5,238 nucleotides of DNA from an uncultured Gammaproteobacteria bacterium (GTDB lineage Bacteria > Pseudomonadota > Gammaproteobacteria > Pseudomonadales > UBA5518), in assembly GCA_903921135.1 (NCBI GenBank), contig CAIXOY010000482.1, forward strand, positions 1-5,238, in the 5' to 3' direction. Shown in pieces: positions 1-5,238 of this stretch (position 1 is its first letter; each line of letters opens with the position of its first letter). A model generated the notes under the pieces. That model worked only from the letters and a program-made list of their open reading frames with translations, was not told where the DNA came from and made no database searches. The position numbers and the translations under genes were made by a program.

Positions 1-2141
1 CCGGGCACTACCGTCTTGCCGTGCAGGTCCAGGCGATGTGTGCCTGCCGGCACCTGCAGCGAGCCGGGTGCTCCAACCGCCGCGATGCGATTGCGCTCGA
101 TCAGGATGTCGGCTGAGGGCAGCACCTCGTTGCCGCGCATCGTGATCAGACGCGCAGCTTCGAGCAGGATCCGTCCGGCGGGAATGCTGCGTGGCTGCTT
201 GATGTGCACCACCGACTCCTGCAGCTTCGCGGTGGCGAGTTCGTAGCGGAAGACCGAGCGGCCCAGCGAAAAACCGATGCTGCGTCCGTCCGCGCTCCAG
301 GCGGGGAACTCGCCGCCTGGCCCGCCGACAGGGCGCAGCGAGGCCTCGGTGAGCGAGAGCTTTGCAGGCGCATCTGTCGCAGGAAGATCGGCGAGCCAGA
401 GCTGTCGCTGGTGTTGCAGCAGAAGGTGTTTGCCGTCGGGCGAGATGAGCGGCGCGTTCATCGGTGCGCCACGTTCCGCGCCCGGCCACTCGTCGGCGAA
501 GAGTTCGCCGCGGACGTGCACGCGCAGATCGCTGCCGTCCATCCGCACCGACACCAGCCCGTTGCGGGCGGCCGGATCCGGCTCCACGTGCTGGAACACG
601 AACACCCGCTCCGGATCCTGCGTGAAGTGCGGCTGGCCGAGTCCGTGCAGCGGCATCACGCTGTGCAAGGCGCCGCCGGTCGCAGGCAGCCAGACGAGTT
701 CGGTGCGCGCCCCTGCGCGGGGCGCCAGGTCCTCGCCGTAGGTGAGCAGATCATCGATCCACGCCTGCCGCGACATGCGCAGCGCCGCGATGCGCTTGCC
801 GTCCGGCGCGATGGCGGGCCAGCCGTAAAAGGCCGCCTCGCGCGTGAGGCGCCTGCGTTGGCCCTTCAGGTCCGATCGCCAAAGATGGCCGCCTTCTGAC
901 ATGCCCGCCCAGCTCGCGTAAACGATGCTCTTGCCGTCGGGCGTCCAGGCCGGCTGGAACTCGCCGTCGCTGCCGTCGGTGAGGCGGTGCGGCGTGCCAT
1001 CGGGCAGATCCATCAGCCAGATGCGTGCGAGCGCGGAGAAGGCCACCTGCCGGCCGTCGGGCGAGAGCACGGGCGATGACACGCGGCGCGCCGTGACGGG
1101 GGCATCGGTGATGCGACGGCTGGCATCGATGTGGGGTCCCAGAGGCTGGTCTACATCGACCGAGAAAGGGATCGCCGTTTTCTTGCCTGAGGGAATGGCC
1201 ACCGACCAGAGCTTGCCGTCCTGCGTCGTGACGAGCGCGCGGGAATCCGGCGTGAAACTCGCGCCGGGCATGAGATCCCAGCTCGCGTGCTGGGCGGTCT
1301 GGTCATCGGATTCGGCGGGATAGAGCAACCAGTGCTCCGCGCCGCTGGCGAGATCGCGCAGGCGCCAGCCGGTGCCGGCGTGGAAGCGGCTCGCGTAGGC
1401 GAGCCAGCGTCCGTCCGGCGAGAGCACCGGCCGCAGCCCGCCGCCCTGGGTGTTGGTTTGTGGGTGCAGTTCGCCGCTCGTGCGGTCGAGCACCGCGATC
1501 TGGTACTGCCCGATCTGCGGATAGTAGTTCTGCTGGGACTTCGGCTTCTGCGAGAAATACACCTTCTGCGAATCCGCGCCAAACGCCGCGCCCACGGCCG
1601 TGATTCCCTCGCGCGTGCCGTTCACCAGAGTCCGAGGGGCACTCCCGTCGAGCGGGTAGAGCAGCAACTCCATCAGGCGATTGCGGGTTACCCCGGTGCG
1701 GGAGACGACGATGCCGCTGCCGTCGGGAGCCCACTCGGGTGACACGAAAACCGTGTCCTCGCCGTGGCTCAGTTGGCGCGCTTCGCCCTTGCCGTCGGCG
1801 GGCATCAGCCAGAGATTCTCCGCGCCGCTGCGGTCGCTCACGAAGACGATGCTCTGCCCGTCAGGAGAGAAACGGGGCTGGCTGTCGAAGGCCATGCCGC
1901 GGGTGAGCGCGCTTGCCTTGCCGCCGGCGATGGGCAGGCGGTAGAGATCCCCCAGCAGGTCGAACACAAGTGCCTTGCCGTCCGGCGCCACGTCCGCCGA
2001 CATCCATGTGCCTTCGTCGGTGCTGAAGCGCAGGTGGCGCGTTGGCTCCAGCGGCAATCCCCCGTCTTGCGCGGCGCTGCACGGGAGAGCCGCGACGAGC
2101 GGGAACAGTGGCGCAATCAGGCGGCAGAAGACGGTTCGCAT
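1..2141 (-). CDS. Secreted amidohydrolase with N-terminal TolB/PD40-type beta-propeller (partial, C-terminus outside window)
   Basis: The frame is open without interruption for 713 codons from ATG at 2139-2141 and runs off the window. Residues 1-24 form a Sec-type signal peptide: MRTVF, a hydrophobic core LIAPLFPLVAAL, and CSAA before QDGG. The product is therefore probably periplasmic or outside the cell. Residues about 35-650 hold about twelve [S/A/T]PDG-like blade motifs typical of PD40/TolB and DPP-IV-type propellers, for example FSPDGQSIVF (91-100) and WTPDGKSIVYAS (399-410). From about 657 the sequence becomes the N-terminal beta-sandwich of an amidohydrolase: ILLEAARLITMRG, SADILIERNRIAAVG (676-690) and LHGKTVVPG at the very end. 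Members normally continue with LIDxHxH metal ligands and a TIM barrel, which are not visible here. The full length is probably over 1000 residues. Related enzymes include imidazolonepropionase-like and prolidase-like hydrolases, but the substrate cannot be read from this part. The start has GAGG 8 bases upstream. Its place behind soxG suggests cotranscription. Confidence 0.92.
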   Translation of the reverse strand, partial: MRTVFCRLIAPLFPLVAALPCSAAQDGGLPLEPTRHLRFSTDEGTWMSADVAPDGKALVFDLLGDLYRLPIAGGKASALTRGMAFDSQPRFSPDGQSIVFVSDRSGAENLWLMPADGKGEARQLSHGEDTVFVSPEWAPDGSGIVVSRTGVTRNRLMELLLYPLDGSAPRTLVNGTREGITAVGAAFGADSQKVYFSQKPKSQQNYYPQIGQYQIAVLDRTSGELHPQTNTQGGGLRPVLSPDGRWLAYASRFHAGTGWRLRDLASGAEHWLLYPAESDDQTAQHASWDLMPGASFTPDSRALVTTQDGKLWSVAIPSGKKTAIPFSVDVDQPLGPHIDASRRITDAPVTARRVSSPVLSPDGRQVAFSALARIWLMDLPDGTPHRLTDGSDGEFQPAWTPDGKSIVYASWAGMSEGGHLWRSDLKGQRRRLTREAAFYGWPAIAPDGKRIAALRMSRQAWIDDLLTYGEDLAPRAGARTELVWLPATGGALHSVMPLHGLGQPHFTQDPERVFVFQHVEPDPAARNGLVSVRMDGSDLRVHVRGELFADEWPGAERGAPMNAPLISPDGKHLLLQHQRQLWLADLPATDAPAKLSLTEASLRPVGGPGGEFPAWSADGRSIGFSLGRSVFRYELATAKLQESVVHIKQPRSIPAGRILLEAARLITMRGNEVLPSADILIERNRIAAVGAPGSLQVPAGTHRLDLHGKTVVP
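192..2039 (-). other. Beta-propeller domain region with about twelve PD40-type repeats
   Basis: Blade motifs related to [S/A/T]-P-D-G occur near residues 52, 92, 138, 188 (degenerate, GADS), 241, 296 (TPDS), 360, 400, 445, 507 (TQDP, degenerate), 567 and 616 (SADG) of the amidohydrolase. Spacings are 40, 46, 50, 53, 55, 64, 40, 45, 62, 60 and 49 residues. Each strong copy is followed by a small basic or polar residue and a hydrophobic strand (IVF, IVY, VAF). Twelve blades would fit two six-bladed propellers, but the blade count is inferred from motifs alone. Confidence 0.75.
2070..2141 (-). other. Signal peptide coding region of the amidohydrolase
   Basis: Codons 1-24 encode a short basic N-region (Arg2, Arg7), a hydrophobic core rich in Leu, Ala, Pro and Val, and a small-residue C-region Cys-Ser-Ala-Ala. 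Cleavage is likely after Ala23 or Ala24, before QDGG. Cys21 is preceded by Ala-Leu-Pro. Pro at -1 does not fit a lipobox, so Sec / signal peptidase I export is favoured over lipoprotein processing. Confidence 0.8.
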
Positions 2142-2174
2142 GGCGAAGGCCTCGACGGCGTGGGGGCGTGTGGC
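2142..2174 (-). other. 33-base gap between soxG and the amidohydrolase gene
   Basis: The gap holds the weak ribosome binding site and no hairpin followed by a T run, so there is no sign of an intrinsic terminator. It is also too short for a convincing promoter of its own, which supports one transcript. The gap is a multiple of three and free of stop codons, so soxG and the next gene share a frame separated by a single TGA. Confidence 0.8.
2150..2153 (-). promoter_or_regulatory. Probable ribosome binding site of the amidohydrolase gene
   Basis: GAGG on the minus strand lies eight bases before the ATG at 2139-2141, inside the 33-base gap after soxG. It is a modest match, but it agrees with the start that gives an intact signal peptide. 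Confidence 0.55.
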
Positions 2175-2711
2175 TCAGGCCTCAATGCCGACCATGGCAG
2201 TGGCAGCACCGACCAACCAGTGCCGAAAGCCTGCCGCATGGCTTCGCGGCAGCGCAAGCACGAAGCGCTCTTCCGCGCTCGCCTGCCAGAGCTGCAACGA
2301 CACGTAATGCGCACGGCAGAGCGCCGTGTGGCCTGGGCCGAATACGCTCGGGTGAAGGTCCAGTGGCAGCGTGCGGGAGAGCAACTCGCGCGCACGGTTG
2401 CCTGCTACATCCAGCAGCACGCGGCTGCCGCTCTGATCCGTCACGCTCGCGGTATCCGCAAAGACGGGCTCAAGCAGTGCCTCGATGCCGCCGGCCGCGG
2501 CGGCGCGCTCCTCCGGCGCCAGTAGCAGCCAGCGCTCCGGACCGCACCAGAGGAGCGCGATGTCGTTGCCGTACACGATACGGGGCGTGTTCGGGAGCGC
2601 CGCTCCCAGTGCCTGCGCTGCTGCCGTTGCGGCGGCGTGTGCCTGGCCTTTGCGCGCAATGACGAGCGCGATGGCAGGGGCCGTCAGGGTGCGAACGCTG
2701 CACTCAGCCAC
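2175..2711 (-). CDS. soxG: Sarcosine oxidase gamma subunit
   Basis: This is the small GcvT-like gamma subunit of heterotetrameric sarcosine oxidase. It is thought to be structural and binds no flavin in the known structures. The product is 178 residues, close to the family's usual 180-210. Typical family segments are the GPERWLLLAP stretch (residues 57-66), TDQSGSRVLLDVAG (91-104), the signature LPLDLHPSVFGPGHTAL (115-131), YVSLQLWQ (136-143) and the C-terminal RSHAAGFRHWL (156-166). The GTG at 2709-2711 is chosen as start because GGAGGA lies 7 bases upstream and the frame has no early ATG after it. The frame stays open upstream to an ATG at 2921, but that 70-residue extension is an out-of-frame reading of the soxA end and has no SoxG character. 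The gene overlaps soxA by 8 bases, which suggests translational coupling and balanced subunit synthesis. The stop is TGA at 2175-2177, followed after 33 bases by the amidohydrolase gene. Confidence 0.96.
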   Translation of the reverse strand: MAECSVRTLTAPAIALVIARKGQAHAAATAAAQALGAALPNTPRIVYGNDIALLWCGPERWLLLAPEERAAAAGGIEALLEPVFADTASVTDQSGSRVLLDVAGNRARELLSRTLPLDLHPSVFGPGHTALCRAHYVSLQLWQASAEERFVLALPRSHAAGFRHWLVGAATAMVGIEA

Positions 2712-5238
2712 GCAGGCGTCCTCCGTCGGGATCCAGGAACACGGGGTCACAGACTTCCACGCGGATCTCGCGGCCGCGCAGCGGGTCGCAGGCGCGCAGG
2801 TGTTCGCCATGGCGTTCGGGTCCACGTGCGAGGAGACCGAGCCCGACCCAGTGCCCCAGCGCCGGCGAGAAGGCCACCGAGGTGACGTAGCCCTCGTCGT
2901 GTGCCGCGGTGGCGGGCGCATCGGCGGCGATGAAATGCGCGCCGGCGTAGAGCCGCTCCTCGCGGTCTGCGGGCTTGATGCCGACCAGCCTCGGGCGTGC
3001 GGTGTCGATGAGCGCCGCGCGCTGTGCGAGCACCGCGCCGATGTAGTCCTTGTTTCGGGAGAGCAAACGCCCCAGCCCCAGATCGTGCGCCGTGGTCTGG
3101 CCGCTCAGTTCCCCGCCCGCGGGGTGGCCTTTTTCGATGCGCAGCACGCCGAGGGTTTCGGTGCCGTAGGGCGTCACGCCAAGATCCCCGCCCGCAGCGA
3201 ACAGTGCCTCGAGCAGTGCCTCGCCGTGTTGCGCGGGCACGGCGATTTCGTAGGCGAGCTCGCCCGAGAACGAGAGCCGGTACAAACGCCCTCGCACGCC
3301 GCCCAGCACGCGGAATGCGCCAGCCGCCAGATACGGAAAACCGCTGTTCGAGATGTCCTGTCCCGGGTCCGCTACGCGCTCCAGCAGCAGGCGTGCCCGC
3401 GGGCCTGCCACCGCGAACTGTGCCCAGTGCTCGGTGACGGAGCAGAGTTGCGCGTCGAGTTCCGGCCAGAGCACCTGATGGCAGAACTGCAGGTGCTGCC
3501 ATACGGCGCCGGCGTTCGCGGTGGTGGTGGTGACGAAGTAGCGCTCGGGCGCGATGCGCGCGACGGTGCCGTCGTCCATCACGATGCCGTCCTCGCGCAG
3601 CATCAGCGCGTAGCGCGCGCGGCCCACGGTGAGCGTGTCCAGGCGGTTGGCGTAGACGCGTTCGAGCAGGGCGAGTGCGTCCGGGCCCTGCACCTCGATC
3701 TTGCCGAGCGTGGAGACATCGCACACGCCCACGGCGTTGCGCACGGCGGTGGCTTCGCGCGTTACGGATTCCAGCCAGTCTGTCTCGCCGGGTTGCGGGA
3801 AGTACTGCGCGCGCAGCCATTCGCCCGCTTCGACGAACACCGCGCCGCGGCGCTCCGCCCAGGCATGCGAGGGCGTGAGGCGGGTGGGGCGGAACTCGCG
3901 GCCGCGGTGCGGCCCGGCGAGCGCGCCAAGTGCTACGGGCGTGTAGGGCGGGCGGAACGTCGTGGTGCCGGTAGCCGCGATGCTGCGCCCGGTGGCGGCC
4001 GCGAGCAGCGCAATGCCGGAGACACCGGAGGTCTTGCCTTGATCTGTCGCCATGCCGAGCGTGGTGTAGCGTTTCAGGTGCTCCACCGAGGTGAAACCCT
4101 CCTGCTTTGCCAGGTCGATGTCCTTGGATGTGACGTCGTTCTGCAAGTCAACGAAGCAGCGCCCGCGCGCGCCGGGCGAGATCCACAGCGGCTCGCGCGC
4201 GCTGCCTTGCGCGCTGCATTCCGGCAGTGGCCATTCCTTTGCGCTGAAGCCGATGTCACGCGCGCTTGCGAGGCCTGCGGCCTGACCCGAGGCGAGCGCC
4301 TCTGCCAGCGTGAACGCGCCCGCCGCAGCGCCCGCCACGCGCATATCGCCGGGCAGGGCCTCGGGCAGGAACAGCCCGCGCGCGTCGTCGAAACGCGGAC
4401 GGTGCCCGCGGTGCGAGGCGAGATGCAGCGAGGGCATCCAGCCGCCCGATACCGCGAGCAGGTCGCAGCGCAGACGCGTGTTGCGACCGTCTGCAACCAC
4501 ATCCACGGCGCGCAGCATCCGGCCACCGCGGGCCTGCGTGATCACGCCCCGCACATGGCGCATGCCGGGCAGTGCGGGCGCATTGCTGCGCGGGTCCACC
4601 ACGGCTTCCACCACCGCGCCTGCGCGCTGCAGATCCGCGGCCGTGCGCCATCCATCGTCGTTGTCGGTGAAGACCACGGCGCGTTTGCCGGGCAGCACAC
4701 CGAAGCGGTTGAGGTAGGCGCGCACCGCGCCCGCCAGCATCACGCCGGGCAGGTCGTTGTTGCCGAAAACGGGTGCGCGTTCGATGGCGCCGCTCGCCAG
4801 CACCACGCGCTTCGCCGCGATGCGCCACAGGCGCTGGCGGGGCTGCTGCGCAAGCGGCACCGCGAGGTGGTCCGAGACGCGCTCCACCGCACCGTAGACG
4901 CCGTCGTCGAAGGCGCCGAACACGGTGGTACGACCTAGGATGTGAACATCGGGCAGCGTGCGCAGTTCGGCGAGCACGCGGTTCACCCATTCAGCGCCGG
5001 GGAGGCCGTCGATCAGATCCTGTTCCGCAAGGCAGCGTCCGCCCGCGCGGAAATCCTCGTCGGCCAGAATCACGCGGGCACCTGCTCGCCCCGCAGCGAG
5101 CGCGGCCATCAGACCTGCAGCGCCCGCACCCACCACCAGCACATCGCAGAAGCGCCAGCACTTCTCGTAGCTGTCAGGGTCGGGCTCCTCGCTGGCGCGG
5201 CCCAGACCTGCGGCGCGGCGAATAACGGGCTCGTAGAG
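2704..5238 (-). CDS. soxA: Sarcosine oxidase alpha subunit, heterotetrameric type (partial, N-terminus outside window)
   Basis: This is the large subunit of cytoplasmic heterotetrameric sarcosine oxidase, which demethylates sarcosine to glycine, reduces O2 to H2O2 and passes the one-carbon unit to tetrahydrofolate. The window holds 844 codons ending in TGA at 2704-2706. Family members are usually about 970-1000 residues, so the N-terminal 2Fe-2S-ferredoxin-like (Fer2_4) region is missing. Counting from the window edge, a Rossmann motif GAGAAG lies at residues 37-42 after CDVLVV. A second dinucleotide-domain signature, ASGAIERAPVFGNNDLPGVM, is near 148-167, and NDDGWRTA is at 193-200. The typical SoxA segment FVDLQNDVTSKDI is at 362-374 and MATDQGKTSG at 396-405. 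The rest is a GcvT-like folate domain (about 450-735, with FSGELAYEI and LRIEKGHP) and a C-terminal barrel ending in CDPVFLDP. In known structures this subunit carries NAD+ and the folate site. The end overlaps soxG by 8 bases. An apparent GTG start at 5142 lies inside the Rossmann strand and is not the real start. Confidence 0.97.
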   Translation of the reverse strand, partial: LYEPVIRRAAGLGRASEEPDPDSYEKCWRFCDVLVVGAGAAGLMAALAAGRAGARVILADEDFRAGGRCLAEQDLIDGLPGAEWVNRVLAELRTLPDVHILGRTTVFGAFDDGVYGAVERVSDHLAVPLAQQPRQRLWRIAAKRVVLASGAIERAPVFGNNDLPGVMLAGAVRAYLNRFGVLPGKRAVVFTDNDDGWRTAADLQRAGAVVEAVVDPRSNAPALPGMRHVRGVITQARGGRMLRAVDVVADGRNTRLRCDLLAVSGGWMPSLHLASHRGHRPRFDDARGLFLPEALPGDMRVAGAAAGAFTLAEALASGQAAGLASARDIGFSAKEWPLPECSAQGSAREPLWISPGARGRCFVDLQNDVTSKDIDLAKQEGFTSVEHLKRYTTLGMATDQGKTSGVSGIALLAAATGRSIAATGTTTFRPPYTPVALGALAGPHRGREFRPTRLTPSHAWAERRGAVFVEAGEWLRAQYFPQPGETDWLESVTREATAVRNAVGVCDVSTLGKIEVQGPDALALLERVYANRLDTLTVGRARYALMLREDGIVMDDGTVARIAPERYFVTTTTANAGAVWQHLQFCHQVLWPELDAQLCSVTEHWAQFAVAGPRARLLLERVADPGQDISNSGFPYLAAGAFRVLGGVRGRLYRLSFSGELAYEIAVPAQHGEALLEALFAAGGDLGVTPYGTETLGVLRIEKGHPAGGELSGQTTAHDLGLGRLLSRNKDYIGAVLAQRAALIDTARPRLVGIKPADREERLYAGAHFIAADAPATAAHDEGYVTSVAFSPALGHWVGLGLLARGPERHGEHLRACDPLRGREIRVEVCDPVFLDPDGGRLRG
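2719..2724 (-). promoter_or_regulatory. Shine-Dalgarno sequence of soxG
   Basis: On the minus strand GGAGGA is followed by seven bases (CGCCTGC) and then the GTG start of soxG. It lies within the last codons of soxA, before the soxA stop. Its near-consensus match decides for the GTG start at 2711. Confidence 0.85.

Noticed and set aside
204..899. Plus-strand open frame of 231 codons opposite the amidohydrolase, with similar ones at 1287-1742 and 1764-2525.
   Set aside because: They are in exact antisense register with the minus-strand codons. The first two end where the sense gene uses a TCA serine codon. The translations are Arg/Ala/His-rich with no recognisable domain, while the minus strand gives a coherent propeller protein.
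432..1988. Recurring DNA word related to TTGCCGTCGGGCG on the plus strand, resembling an interspersed repeat or uptake sequence.
   Set aside because: Each copy is the reverse complement of codons for Ser-Pro-Asp-Gly-Lys in the propeller blades and stays in frame, so it is a protein repeat seen at DNA level.
2079..2081. Cys21 of the amidohydrolase as a lipoprotein attachment site.
   Set aside because: The preceding residues Ala-Leu-Pro do not fit a lipobox, which needs a small residue such as Ala, Gly or Ser at -1, and a normal Ala-x-Ala-like cleavage site follows.
2712..2921. Longer SoxG start at the in-frame ATG at 2921.
   Set aside because: It would add 70 residues of Arg/Pro/Ser-rich sequence that is the other-frame reading of the soxA end. 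The GTG at 2711 has a good Shine-Dalgarno and gives the expected length.
3520..3533. Short GGT trinucleotide run that looks like a microsatellite.
   Set aside because: It encodes four consecutive threonines in the SoxA segment FVTTTTANAG, a familiar stretch of the family, and is too short to suggest slippage.
1..5238. Possible CRISPR arrays, tRNA or rRNA genes, insertion sequence ends or phage genes.
   Set aside because: No regularly spaced direct repeats, tRNA-like cloverleaf, rRNA motifs, transposase or terminal inverted repeats were recognised by eye. Three continuous coding regions cover nearly all of the window.

Overview
The window is a dense, GC-rich stretch that reads almost entirely on the minus strand. 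It holds three genes in one direction, transcribed from high to low coordinates: the 3' part of soxA, a complete soxG, and the 5' two thirds of a gene for a secreted amidohydrolase with a long TolB-like propeller region. The genes are packed tightly. soxA and soxG overlap by 8 bases, and soxG is followed by the third gene after only 33 bases. No promoter or terminator is visible inside the window, so the promoter most likely lies upstream of 5238. In well-studied operons soxB and soxD precede soxA. The order seen here fits a soxBDAG-type operon extended by one more gene.

Layout: 5238-2704 (minus) is the sarcosine oxidase alpha subunit, lacking roughly its first 130-160 residues beyond the window edge. 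2711-2175 (minus) is the gamma subunit, with a GTG start and a strong Shine-Dalgarno sequence inside the end of soxA. 2141-1 (minus) encodes a signal peptide, about twelve PD40/TolB-type beta-propeller motifs and the beginning of an amidohydrolase domain. That reading frame is open for 713 codons and is cut by the window end just before the expected metal-binding His-x-His.

Organism: the high GC content, near absence of TTA and CTA codons, heterotetrameric sarcosine oxidase and Sec-type signal peptide suggest a high-GC proteobacterium. The sequence does not settle the class or genus.

Function: the Sox complex oxidises sarcosine (N-methylglycine) in the cytoplasm to glycine, passing the methyl carbon to tetrahydrofolate. 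The secreted amidohydrolase is an unusual companion, because sox operons usually continue with folate or one-carbon genes such as purU. One inference is that it releases sarcosine or a related N-methylated compound from a precursor outside the cytoplasm. The sequence supports the linkage but not the substrate. The long plus-strand open frames, including a stop-free stretch of more than 2.4 kb opposite soxA, are explained as codon-register shadows of the minus-strand genes.
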